The notes under the pieces: generated by a model | The model's database searches: none | The model's input: the letters and a program-made list of their open reading frames with translations, nothing else | What the model was told of the DNA's origin: nothing | Shown: positions 36,101 to 46,905 of the stretch, piece after piece | Numbering within the stretch: position 1 is the first letter of the stretch | Layout of the letters: the number at the start of each line of letters is the position of its first letter | Made by a program: the position numbers and the translations under genes | Assembly: GCA_007115705.1 (NCBI GenBank) | Contig: QXEO01002089.1 | Location: forward strand, 683,598 to 747,597 | DNA from: Dactylis glomerata | Lineage: Eukaryota > Streptophyta > Magnoliopsida > Poales > Poaceae | DNA: 64,000 bases | Reading direction: 5' to 3'

Positions 36101-37630
36101 CTCCCAACTAAACTCTTCGATTCATATCTCACAAATCATGAACCTATACCACATCCCTCTTATCATAACATCTCATTACAAACTAAAACGTTGAACCAAC
36201 CCCTTTTAATTGTTTGATTTGTTTGATTGAGTTTGTATGGTGTGTTTATGTTATGCTATTTCTTGTGCTATAGTTGTGCGAAGAGCTGCGTGCTTAGTTG
36301 AGAGAAGCGGAACGTCGTGATCTTCAGAAAGGCAAGTGACACACATGTTCCTTACCCATTTTACTTATGCATTAGTAATTTTCACCTCTTGTAGTATGCA
36401 TGATAGGTGTTTTACTCAACTGTTTTATCAAATGCTTAGATCCTAGTAGTGTGTAGTTACCCCAAACCCCACATGATAGGATGCTAAATACTTTGTTAAC
36501 TTTGATGCCTTGCTAAGATCAAATGAAAAGTGTTTTGTGAACAAATTAAGAACTTCCACTAAAATGAAACACCTGGGTGGATTGGCTGGATAAGAGGAGG
36601 CGAGGTAGGTGGGTTCTGGGACGCATACCTTGTAAGAGGATGTGGGAACAGAATACCGCTCGGGATGGCCACCCAGGAATAAAGAGATGGCTATGTCTTC
36701 CATGCTTAGCATACTTCCAGTGCAGCCTTATGACATTATGGGCTCTGTCTTGACTGATTAGAATGTGGGAGTGCAACTAGGCGCGAGAAGATGGTGGTAG
36801 ATGAATTATAGGTTGGGAGCGGATCTTGCCAGTTAGTTGCCCTCTCCTTCTAAAAGGTCTCGTTTCAATTCATGTATGGGCATGAAATGAATCGTAAGGT
36901 GAAAGTGCACAACCCTTGCAAGGTGTATAAATCTAATCGATTAGCCGTGTCCCCGGTTATGGACAATTGAGTCTCTAGACATGGAATGTACGGAATAATC
37001 TCATCACCTCTTCTGAATGATTAAAATTTGTCTAGAAACCCCTAGGTAGGAACTGAGGACCATACACTCTGAGGGGTGGTGGTGCCTGAGGTTCCGGCTT
37101 TGTCGAATTTCGCCCAGTGCTACATGCCTAGCTAGTATGTGGTTATTGGGGGTTACCTCGACCCTTGAAAATATAAAACTTTGAAAGTATTACTTCAAGA
37201 AAGAACTGTAGGATAAAACTGGCTTTATGCAAATCAGCCTGTGAGATCCACTAGCCAAATATCCATGTAGATAGGCTCCTCACAACAGCCACCAAATATG
37301 TGTCATTTGCCAGTACATCATTGTACTGACCCCTTTGGGGCTGCATATTCAATGTGCAGGTTTTACATCGAGTAAGGAACCAGGATTAGGATCTCGAGCT
37401 TACATTCCAACATGTCTGCCTGTGGCACGTGCTGAAGATGGAGGCCCCTTGCCACTTTGTATATTCTGTTGTGTAAAATTGTAAGATTTTAGTATCTTGT
37501 ATCTGGATCCGCATTGTAATCTTGATACTATGCAATGAATATTTCATTTTGTTCTGTGGTGCTATCATTGATCCAGGGAATAGCACTTAACACAGATGTT
37601 CCACCTTGTTCTCAAGGTTGGGGCGTTACA
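33127..37630 (+). repeat. LARD 5' LTR
   Basis: 4504 bp. AT-rich first 600 bp, GC-rich block 33720-34430 with a TATA box TATAAGTA at 33959-33966, then a long AT-rich tail. The GC-rich promoter block followed by more than 3.5 kb of AT-rich R/U5-like sequence is an unusual split for an LTR. No ORF in it looks like a gene; all small ORFs recur in the 3' LTR. Confidence 0.95.
33959..33966 (+). promoter_or_regulatory. LARD LTR TATA box
   Basis: TATAAGTA within GGCCTATAAGTAGCC, preceded by a C run (33911-33920). The same box lies at 42356-42363 in the 3' LTR. Confidence 0.6.
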
Positions 37631-37633
37631 GAA

Positions 37634-37645
37634 TGGTATCAGAGC
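37634..37645 (+). promoter_or_regulatory. LARD primer binding site (initiator Met tRNA)
   Basis: TGGTATCAGAGC, three bases after the LTR end, complementary to the initiator methionine tRNA 3' end, as in Tekay/Del elements. Confidence 0.9.
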
Positions 37646-37840
37646 ATAGTGTTGCCTGTAGGATCGAGACCCTAGGTTTGGACTAGACTAGGAAGCCCAC
37701 AAATGATGTCAAATGGATATCATAGCGTTTAGGATGTGTTTTGAAAATTTTGTTGCATTTTAATTTCAGTTTGCTTTAATTTTCTCGTAAGGCTTATCAC
37801 TTTCATTTTTACTTACACTGTTCTTCTTTCAAAATTTTAG

Positions 37841-38707
37841 ATGACGTTCACCAAGCTGAAGGTCCCCTACGACGATGACGATGAGCTGTTTAGTGATTAG
37901 CTATCTCGCCTTTCTCGGATGATGAACCTGTCACCCCCCATTTTTCGTGGCAGAGTCATACCCTGTGTGGTTCCCGAGATCGTCCGCTGGGAGATTGAGA
38001 CCAGGATTGAGGGTCGCACTATTGGTGTTCCCACGGACACAGTGGTGTACTCGAGGATGTACCCTGGTTGGGAGACTGGTGTCATGATGGCCATGGAGGA
38101 GGCACTAGCCCGCATTTGTGGTATGTATGTCCAGGAGATATCAGAGTTGGACAATTCCATCTACCAGTTTGGGAGACGTAACCACGAGGGATGGGCCTTG
38201 AGGACTCCAGGGCGCCGTGAGGATTTACCGTGGACTGAGATGCAGTTAGAGGACATGGGATCCTATGCTTTTAACTTGGAGGACATGCTGCGCCATGAGA
38301 TGGATGCCACAGATGATGCCAAGTACCAGCTTCAGGAGAAGGATGAGAAGATAGAACAACTAGAGGGCACGATAGAGAAGCTGAAGGAGAAGAACAAGAA
38401 ACTTGAGGCCGCCAACGATAAGCTGTCAGGTAAGGTCGAGGATCAGGAGACCCAGATTGTAGGCTTTCGAGGACAGTGCATTTACCTTCACAAGGACCTG
38501 ATGAAGTACAAGCCTTGGCCGCCTAAGAAAGGGTCAACACCTACTGAGGAGAAGAAAGAGTCGACCTCGGAGAAGGGTGGACTAGAGCCTTGCCAGCCCA
38601 TGATAGAGGGAGATTCTGTGGAGAAGACTCATGCGGCGCCACCTAGCCCTGTGGTGAAGCGACGCAAGACAGGGAACACCAGAGCGTACCTTGCACAGTT
38701 CAAGTAG
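37841..38707 (+). pseudogene. LARD ORF1: coiled-coil protein of unknown function, one in-frame stop
   Basis: ATG at 37841 (MTFTKLKVPYDDDDELFSD) runs into TAG at 37898-37900 and continues in the same frame to TAG 38705-38707, 288 codons in all; an in-frame ATG at 37919 restarts it as 262 codons. The N-terminal half has conserved-looking sequence (FRGRVIPCVVPEIVRWEIE, YPGWETGVMMAMEEALARIC, YQFGRRNHEGWALRTPGRRE). Residues about 150-210 form a strong Lys/Glu heptad coiled coil (EKDEKIEQLEGTIEKLKEKN). The C-terminus is basic and Ser/Pro-rich, ending KRRKTGNTRAYLAQFK. Not a gag by any motif I recognise. It follows the primer site by 200 bp, the position of gag. Related proteins occur as unnamed grass repeat proteins, as far as I recall. 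Confidence 0.55.
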
Positions 38708-39000
38708 TGAGACCACCACGTTTTGTAATAAATCGGCAATCTTGTAATGGTTAGTCATACCACCTAGTGGAATGACCCCTTGAACCCTGTTTTCCTAAAA
38801 CTTGTAGTTGACTTGTTATGCTTGAGGATCTATGTTTGATGTGATCGTCTATACTATCGAGTGCTGTTTACAATGCTTATTTTAATCTTGTAGAAATGTG
38901 TTTTCTAATTACCTGTTGTGTTGGGTAGAATTTTTCCTTAGATCTCTTATGTCTAACCCTTATCTATGCTAAGACCTAAACCTGTCCAAAACCCAAACAG

Positions 39001-39909
39001 ATGCATCCCCAACGTCAGAACAACCGCAACAACACCCCATTGGAAATGGCAATGCAACAGTTAGTTGAAGCTCACACAGGAATGATGCGAGTGATGACTC
39101 AGAACATGGCTAATCGCGATAGCCAGGAACTACCCCCAGGGGTGTAGCAATTACTAAATGATCATTCGCGAATAGTGCAAACGATGTCCCAGATGGTGGC
39201 TAGTACCAATAAAAGCCTACCACAGGAGGAGCATAGCGGAAGGCTAACACAAGTAGATGCGGAGACGACACAGCAAGCCTGTAAGAGATGTGGAGAAATA
39301 GGACACACCTCTAAGGACTACTATGGAGAGTGTCCCCACCATGATACAAGTCACCCAGATGAAGAATGTTCCATGGGAAAAGTTACTTGCTTCCTATGTG
39401 AAGGGACAAATCATGTTCCGGCTGAATGCAAGTTTTATTCCACAGTGCAGCGAATAAACCAACAAGCTAAGGATAGAGTGAGCCAACTGCCAGAAAGGAC
39501 CCCTGAAGATGGAAGACTTAAAAGAAAGATGGAGGATAAAGACATGAAGATAGCACTTAACCATACTACTAAGTGCTGCTACTCATGTGAAGAAGAAGGA
39601 CACTTGTCTAGAGATTGCCTGAAGGAGAGAGAATGTTTCTCCCCGAATATAGTGGAATATAAAGAAAATGAAGTAAGGGATCTTCTAGCCCTAGAAAGGA
39701 CAAAAGGGAGGAAAGACAACAGCAAGGTGATATGCTCCAAGTGCAAGGAATTTGGGCATTATAAGAGAAAATGTCCTACAAAATACCATGGAGTAAACAT
39801 GCAAGATAGCACGAAAAGAGACCTCCGTATGATCACCTGTTTCGAGTGCAAACAAAAGGGACACTACTCGGATAAATGTCCAGAGAACGGAACTCGAAGA
39901 CCTCAGTAA
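39001..39909 (+). pseudogene. LARD ORF2: gag-like protein with five zinc knuckles, one in-frame stop
   Basis: ATG 39001 (MHPQRQNNRNNTPLEM) opens 302 codons to TAA 39907-39909, broken by one TAG at 39145-39147 (GTG TAG CAA). Residues about 95-300 carry a row of CCHC motifs: a degenerate first (CKRCGEIGHTSKDYYGEC), then four canonical CX2CX4HX4C knuckles (CFLCEGTNHVPAEC, CYSCEEEGHLSRDC, CSKCKEFGHYKRKC, CFECKQKGHYSDKC). Gypsy gag proteins usually have one or two; five resemble CNBP/GIS2-type nucleic-acid-binding proteins. The N-terminal part, rich in Gln/Met (MAMQQLVEAHTGMMRVMTQN), looks like a remnant of a gag C-terminal region. Likely role: RNA binding or packaging of the LARD transcript (inference). 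The single stop could be a mutation of a Gln codon. Confidence 0.65.
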
Positions 39910-40570
39910 CGTGGAACGACTGAAGGATGCTACAATATACAAGGAGGAAACAACAAGACGCAGCCAATTTGGAAGAGCTTGTATGCCATTACTACCTTTT
40001 GTTAAATATTGTAAGGAATTGTAAGAGTTAAGGACAACCTGGTTGAATGAATTATATTTCTCAATGAGATGGCAAGCCGAAGGATTTGTAACTCCAGAGA
40101 TAACGTCTTACGACTGAGTTTGCTCAAAACTTAGCTAAGGAACGATAGATTTGTTTTAAAAATTTAGATTGAATCACAGGTTTTCATTTCAAAAAAAAAA
40201 CTAGTGAGGTTGACCAAGAGTTAGAATATGAGGTTGGTAAGCCATGTATGAAGTAATGATTTGGGTGCAGGATGGATTGATCACCATTCCTACTACTCTT
40301 ATTATTCGCTCTCATGATGTTGGTTGTACACACCTAGAGAGACATACCTACTTGAGAGACGACGTCTTTAAACCATGACCTTAGGAGGATAGATATGTTA
40401 CACCCCTCATAGTGTGCCAGTGTGGCCAAGACGTAAGGATACGGTAAGGAACGACTACACGTTTCCAAAGCATTTTCTCAGTGGACCTTGAATGCCGAGA
40501 TGACTCAATTTTGACTTCAATTCCCAACTTTTCGTTTCGACTCCCCGGCCTGTTCGACTACCCCTGAGCC

Positions 40571-40578
40571 TATAAAAG
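40571..40578 (+). promoter_or_regulatory. Internal TATA box of the LARD
   Basis: TATAAAAG in CCTGAGCCTATAAAAGAGGAC, 58 bp before the ATG of ORF3 at 40629; the spacing and the C/T-rich, A-starting leader are as in plant core promoters. Confidence 0.45.
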
Positions 40579-40628
40579 AGGACTCTCCCCTCTCCCGAGA
40601 ATCACAATAGAGACTGCCACCACCAACC

Positions 40629-41360
40629 ATGAGATTTCCACCTGATTCCAAAGCCCAGCGCCACCGAAGTCTACCCCATCCCGATCTGCGATGTTGTGAA
40701 ACACCTCTCCAAATCCATGGAACTCTGTTCCTACCCTTGAGAGCTTCATTTGGTCCCCTTTCCCGGAGGAAGAGTTCATCTTCGAGATATGGTCAAGTTG
40801 TCCAGCGCCTTTCAACAACTATGAAGACGGTTGCTAAAGGAATTCTTAAGGACCATCTGGTACCTGTGGCAAGTAGCATGACTTGCACCGGTAACTTGAA
40901 TGGGTTCAACGATGCTGGTTATAAGGCGACCTTCCATCCCTTAAAGGTGCCAGTATTCCTTACAGAGTCCGCCTTGTTTACCCCTATGAAATGCTTGAGA
41001 AGATTACAGAGAGATGCCATCCACATCCCTTGGGATGTGTGGTCTCATCATGATCGTGGGGCAAGCACGCCGTGCTTGACACTGGGTCGTCTTTTGAGAT
41101 TCTGCAATGAAAATCAGCTGAAAAGCAACAAGGAGTATGGTGATGGCCTGTATGCTGTCATGGCCTTGGTGAGGACCGACCAAGAAAAGGCTAGATACAC
41201 ATTCTTGGACGATGTGGACTACCTTGTTGAAGACAACGCGATGGATGATATCTGCCTATCACCAGAATTGGATGGAGCATCTGAAATGCCACATCCGGAC
41301 CTAACGGCGAACATCGACACCACCGAGAAGAACGATTTCAAGAAAATGGCCCAACGATGA
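40629..41360 (+). CDS. LARD ORF3: hypothetical protein of 243 aa
   Basis: Uninterrupted ORF from ATG 40629 to TGA 41358-41360. I do not recognise a family. The first 60 residues are basic and Arg/Ser/Pro-rich; the remainder looks more like a folded protein (KTVAKGILKDHLVPVASSM, FLTESALFTPMKCLRRLQ, YGDGLYAVMALVRTDQEKAR) with an acidic tail (YTFLDDVDYLVEDNAMDD). It lies between the zinc-knuckle ORF and the PPT, with a TATA box 58 bp upstream, so it may be transcribed separately from the LTR transcript. It stayed open while ORF1 and ORF2 acquired one stop each. Alternatives: a captured host gene fragment, or chance (a 243-codon frame by chance is uncommon but possible). Confidence 0.4.
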   Translation: MRFPPDSKAQRHRSLPHPDLRCCETPLQIHGTLFLPLRASFGPLSRRKSSSSRYGQVVQRLSTTMKTVAKGILKDHLVPVASSMTCTGNLNGFNDAGYKATFHPLKVPVFLTESALFTPMKCLRRLQRDAIHIPWDVWSHHDRGASTPCLTLGRLLRFCNENQLKSNKEYGDGLYAVMALVRTDQEKARYTFLDDVDYLVEDNAMDDICLSPELDGASEMPHPDLTANIDTTEKNDFKKMAQR

Positions 41361-41422
41361 ATTCAAGTTGGGAACAAAATGCAAGCGCCTAAGGAATCAT
41401 TGAGATACCACCGAGCAAAATC

Positions 41423-41520
41423 TTCTTTAAGGGTGGTAGCACCCTAGTCCCCTTTAGGATCCCTAAAACCTTGTAACCTTCCTTCAAATCTCGAGGACGA
41501 GATTTCTTTAAGGGTGGTAG
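41423..41520 (+). promoter_or_regulatory. LARD polypurine tract and an upstream exact copy
   Basis: TTCTTTAAGGGTGGTAG occurs at 41504-41520, two bases before the 3' LTR (the PPT), and identically at 41423-41439, 81 bp upstream. Between them lies the TCGAGGACGAGAT block typical of Tekay 3' ends. Confidence 0.8.
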
Positions 41521-41522
41521 TC

Positions 41523-44500
41523 TGTAACGACCCAGGATTTTATCAAATTCTGGGGAAATTTTTTCGCTTTTGTATTGCTTGAGATGATTGAAATTTCACA
41601 GGGATTTAAAACTTTTGAGTTTATTTGAAAGCTTTGTTTGAAAACTATTTAAAATTTTCTAATTATTTCTTGAAGAACTTCCTTGAGAAAGATTAAGTAC
41701 TAAAATGCTATTTTCTTTCTCCTTTATTCAAACCCTGTTCAGCTTTATGCAAGCTTGCTTGCAAAAGATTGTTTTACAAAATTTACTTTATTCAATAAAG
41801 GTTGCTTTTTCAAACCATTTTTGAGTGTGCTTTTCAATCATTATTTTATAAACTATTATTTTACTATTTTAGAAAGAATCAAGTTCAAACTCCTTTTCTA
41901 TCGTTTTATGCAAGTAAAGCCATTAGGCTTAATTGAGTACTTTTATTAAAAAAAAAACCATGCTTTGATTTTGAGAAACATGTTTGATGTTGGTTTAAAA
42001 CCTTTCTGTGGATTCTACAAAATTTTAGAAATTGATTTGACCTTGTTTGGATGCATTATGCAAAACCTAAGAAAGAAATAAGAAAAACAGAAAAGGAAAA
42101 GAAGAAAGAAAAATAAAAATAGAAAAGGGCCCCCGGGGAAACGTTTCGGCCCAGAAGGAAAAGCAGCCCGCAGCCCACCTAGCTCAATCCCGAACCGGTA
42201 TCTCTCTCCCCTCTCTATCTCGCTGACTGGCGGGACCCGCATGTCAGCATCATCACCTCCACCTTTTCCTCTCTTCTCTCTGGAAACGGAGCTCGCCGGA
42301 GTAACGCCCCCCCCCCCACTAATTTCTCGCGAGTAATGGCCATCAATCCCTGGCCTATAAGTAGCCCTCGACTCCCTCTCCCTTTCCCCTTCTCTCTGCT
42401 GCCGATTGCGCCGCCAGGCTGGCAAAATCTCTCATCGGAGGCCGCAGGTGCCAGCGGCCATTCCGGCTCAAATCCGACGCCATCGGTGAACCCCGCGTCT
42501 CCTCCTCTACCCTATCTCCTCCCCCTACCTCCGGCGCCCCCTCTGACGTTTTTCGTTTGATTTATCTCGTAGCAAATCGAGCTCCTATTCTTCAAGCCGA
42601 AGCTCCTGCCGCCCGCATCACCTCCAGCCGCACCATTCGCCCACGTCAGGACGCAATCGACAACGTCGACCAAGTTTTCGAGCCCGCCGTGTCTCCCTGA
42701 TCATCGTCGTGACATCGCCGCCGTCCAGAACTCACCGGAGCATCGCCGGAGTTCGACCTCTGCACGCCTCGTCGGCGAACCCCGCGGGAAAACCCTAGCC
42801 TCACTGTGAGCTTTCCCTCCCCTCCATGTGAACCGTCAGATCTTGATCGATCGGCCCGAACAGATCACTTAACCGAATCGGTACCGAGCAATCCAGTGCG
42901 TCCAGATCACTTTAGATCCAACGCACCAGAGGCGTGATCCTAACGAATCGGTACAGACCAATCAGAATCAGCCAAGTGTCAGCCTCTGGTTCAAATAGAA
43001 ACTCGAATTAGAATTTCAAACCAGATTTGGTTTCAATCTTCAGAAATTCATATCTTGTGTTCTGTAGATCCAAAAATAGCAAATGAGATACCGTTGGAAT
43101 CCTTGAAACCAGTAGAATCCAGCAGTACCATAAAATCTTATATTTTATGGGTCCAATTTGAAACTATTTTCAAATTGGGTTTGAACCTTTTTGTTTGTTT
43201 GTTTAATTCATATCTTTTGAACCAAGTACCCAAAAAATTACAATTTTGTAGTCTTTGGAAAGCCCTTGATCTGTAGAACACCCTAGGATCAAGAAAATCC
43301 AGATTTGATACGTGCATACACTTTGTGCATTCAAATCTTCTTAAATCACTATTTTGGCCATATCTTGAATTCTAAAATTTATTTTAGAATAAATCCAATT
43401 GCAATAGCTTTGTTTTACTGCAAGCTGTCCAGTAGCATCACTCCCATATTTTCTAGAGCCAGTTCACAATTACTCAATTCTAATATGAGGATCTGAGTAA
43501 ATTCTACTATAGGATCAAAACTACTTCTTTAAGATTATTATTTTCTACCTGGTGAACCCTATGATCATCCCTAGACATCATTGTTGTCTGAACAACATCT
43601 TGACCAAGATCACATCTACTTAGACCTATCTTATCTAGGTCACACCTATTCAAGTTACAATTGTGTTGCTTGAGTAAAGTGTGATACATCTCAATCATAG
43701 TTACTATTCTTACTATCCTTACGGTGTTGATCTAATCAATATTTTAGCACCTATCCAATATTCCATGTACCTAATAGAAACCTTAAGCCATAAACTCAAA
43801 TGTGATCTACCCATACTCAATCCCTTGTCCATTAGATCTTGATTTCATGTGTAGGATTATTCAATTAACAAATGAGTTAATTGAGTAAATCAACATATCA
43901 CAAACCCTTACCCAAGCCTTTATGTAACATGTACTATTTTGAGAAAGTGCCATCACACTTTATCTAGTAGTGTTATGTTGCATCGTCCTAAACTCATGTA
44001 AACCTATTCACATATTTTGTCTAATTCATGTGTATACTCAAATTGCAATCGTGCTACTTGAGTAGAATATGAATTCATCATAAACCTAAATCCTATATTG
44101 GTTAATATGGTAATATTATAACCCATACCATAGTTTGTGTTATACACCAAGTTGACCAATAAACCATTTGAGCCATGTCCTCAATTATCAATCATTTGTA
44201 CCCAATCCAATGCCTACTTAGTTTTGTTCACATGTAATTAACTATTCAAATTGCAAATGTGCTAATTGAGTATTTCAAACATTCTTAAGATCTAACCTAG
44301 TGCCTAGGTGTGATACATGCTATTTAAAGAATAAATGTTGTTACACTTATTCAAATAGTAAATTGATTACACTATCCCACACCTATATGACCCATTTCAC
44401 ATGAGCCTTCTGAAACTCTCTCATGCTTTGATAAAGCATAAGAACTTCATCAATTATATATTGCCTAGTACAAGTCATCTCCCCAATCATATTGATCTCT

Positions 44501-46028
44501 CCCAACTAAACTCTTTGATTCATATCTCACAAATCATGAACCTATACCACATCCCTCTTATCATAACATCTCATTACAAACTAAAACGTTGAACCAACCC
44601 CTTTTAATTGTTTGATTTGTTTGATTGAGTTTGTATGGTGTGTTTATGTTATGCTATTTCTTGTGCTATAGTTGTGCGAAGAGCTGCGTGCTTAGTTGAG
44701 AGAAGCGGAACGTCGTGATCTTCAGAAAGGCAAGTGACACACATGTTCCTTACCCATTTTACTTATGCATTAGTAATTTTCACCTCTTGTAGTATGCATG
44801 ATAGGTGTTTTACTCAACTGTTTTATCAAATGCTTAGATCCTAGTAGTGTGTAGTTACCCCAAACCCCACATGATAGGATGCTAAATACTTTGTTAACTT
44901 TGATGCCTTGCTAAGATCAAATGAAAAGTGTTTTGTGAACAAATTAAGAACTTCCACTAAAATGAAACACCTGGGTGGATTGGCTGGATAAGAGGAGGCG
45001 AGGTAGGTGGGTTCTGGGACGCATACCTTGTAAGAGGATGTGGGAACAGAATACCGCTCGGGATGGCCACCCAGGAATAAAGAGATGGCTATGTCTTCCA
45101 TGCTTAGCGTACTTCCAGTGCAGCCTTATGACATTATGGGCTCTGTCTTGACTGATTAGAATGTGGGAGTGCAACTAGGCGCGAGAAGATGGTGGTAGAT
45201 GAATTATAGGTTGGGAGCGGATCTTGCCAGTTAGTTGCCCTCTCCTTCTAAAAGGTCTCGTTTCAATTCATGTATGGGCATGAAATGAATCGTAAGGTGA
45301 AAGTGCACAACCCTTGCAAGGTGTATAAATCTAATCGATTAGCCGTGTCCCCGGTTATGGACAATTGAGTCTCTAGACATGGAATGTACGGAATAATCTC
45401 ATCACCTCTTCTGAATGATTAAAATTTGTCTAGAAACCCCTAGGTAGGAACTGAGGACCATACACTCTGAGGGGTGGTGGTGCCTGAGGTTCCGGCTTTG
45501 TCGAATTTCGCCCAGTGCTACATGCCTAGCTAGTATGTGGTTATTGGGGGTTACCTCGACCCTTGAAAATATAAAACTTTGAAAGTATTACTTCAAGAAA
45601 GAACTATAGGATAAAACTGGCTTTATGCAAATCAGCCTGTGAGATCCACTAGCCAAATATCCATGTAGATAGGCTCCTCACAACAGCCACCAAATATGTG
45701 TCATTTGCCAGTACATCATTGTACTGACCCCTTTGGTGCTGCATATTCAACGTGCAGGTTTTACCTCGAGTAAGGAACCAGGATTAGGATCTCGAGCTTA
45801 CATTCCAACATGTCTGCCTGTGGCACGTGCTGAAGATGGAGGCCCCTTGCCACTTTGTATATTCTGCTGTGTAAAATTGTAAGATTTTAGTATCTTGTAT
45901 CTGGATCCGCATTGTAATCTTGATACTATGCAATGAATATTTCATTTTGTTCTGTGGTGCTATCATTGATCCAGGGAATAGCACTTAACACAGATGTTCC
46001 ACCTTGTTCTCAAGGTTGGGGCGTTACA
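41523..46028 (+). repeat. LARD 3' LTR
   Basis: 4506 bp, about 99.5% identical to the 5' LTR by hand count. Differences are scattered single bases plus length changes in a C run (about 42307) and a T run (about 43190). Confidence 0.95.
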
Positions 46029-46258
46029 GTGATCTGGTGCTACGCCTCAAACAGCAGAAGCCCCACAAGCTATCCCCGCCTTGGGAAGGACCCTTCATCA
46101 TCAGCAAAGCTCTACTGAATGGTTCCTACTACCTCGTTGATATTCGCGAGCTAGATAAGCGACCAAGTAAGAAGCGCAAACGAAGAGACCCTGACGATAT
46201 CTACGACGAGACAGATCGTCCATGGAATATCGCACAGCTACGTCCTTTCTACACTTAG
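46029..46258 (+). pseudogene. Tat1 pol C-terminus after the LARD
   Basis: After the second GTGAT copy the pol frame resumes at 46034 with LVLRLKQQKPHKLSPPWEGP, then FIISKALLNGSYYLVDI and RPWNIAQLRPFYT, ending at TAG 46256-46258. This is the end of the integrase C-terminal domain (GPY/F-like WEGPF). Joined across the LARD it is exactly in frame with KEGD at 33126. Confidence 0.93.
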
Positions 46259-46905
46259 CATTTCTTTAGCTTTGTAACAGGCACCTCTATATGATCAATG
46301 AAATAAAGCATTTGGTTCACTCTTGATTTTTTTTGAGTCTTTTACCTCCTTTATTGTTCATTTAGATCGTATAGAACCTTTTGCGCAATTGTGCTCTGCA
46401 CTTGCGTCTCTTTTAAATCCGCCATAAGCGGTCCGCGTAGCTTTTTTATGTTTTGATCTTCATTCGATGTTCTCTGTGTGGATTCCAGAGTAGTGACTTT
46501 TTGACGATCTAAGCTGCCATCTGCTCAGGGTTCTGGACGGTTGCTATTAAGTATCGTCGCCCTAGCGGATTGTTCGTGCGAAGATTTCGCCATCTCACGA
46601 AAAGTCAAGCACAGAGAGCCGGATGGCGGATTGCATAATCCTACGCGTGAAAATTTTCAAAGTGTTGTTTTTTGGGCATGGCAAAAACTGCAAGTTGCAT
46701 AAAACTAGGCCTGGCAGTTTCTTCGCGCAATTAAACCACTTCATAACAAACTGACTGCAAAAGTTCATAAGCATTTCACTGATCCGCCACAAGCAGATCA
46801 GTCATAGTGCAGACACATCACACGCAGTTTAAGTTTAAATTACAGACCCACTCAGGGGCCGAATTAATGCAAAGTATTTTTTCCTGCCATATTGCAGGGC
46901 ACATC
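46259..46905 (+). other. Tat1 spacer between pol and the antisense gene
   Basis: Non-coding. An AATAAAG polyadenylation-like signal lies near 46303. Several TGGCGGA/TCCGCCA words occur (for example 46423, 46622, 46785). Transcripts of pol and of the antisense gene would converge here. Confidence 0.6.

Larger units (their letters stand above)
33127..46028 (+). mobile_element. LARD (large retrotransposon derivative) with 4.5-kb LTRs, Sukkula-like
   Basis: 12,902 bp inserted in Tat1 pol with a perfect 5-bp duplication GTGAT (33122-33126, 46029-46033). LTRs 33127-37630 and 41523-46028 (about 4505 bp) begin TGTAACGACCCAGGATTTTA and end GGCGTTACA. PBS for initiator Met tRNA at 37634. The 3.9-kb internal region has no protease, RT, RNase H or integrase, so transposition must depend on proteins of another element. 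The LTR start, PBS and the AAATCTCGAGGACGAGATTT block before the PPT resemble Tekay/Del gypsy elements. Size and structure match barley LARDs such as Sukkula. I count about 24 LTR differences (0.5%): the youngest insertion in the window. Confidence 0.93.

Noticed and set aside
33127..46028. Two adjacent large segmental duplications
   Set aside because: The 4.5-kb direct repeats have TG...CA ends, PBS, PPT and a TSD, so they are LTRs of one element.
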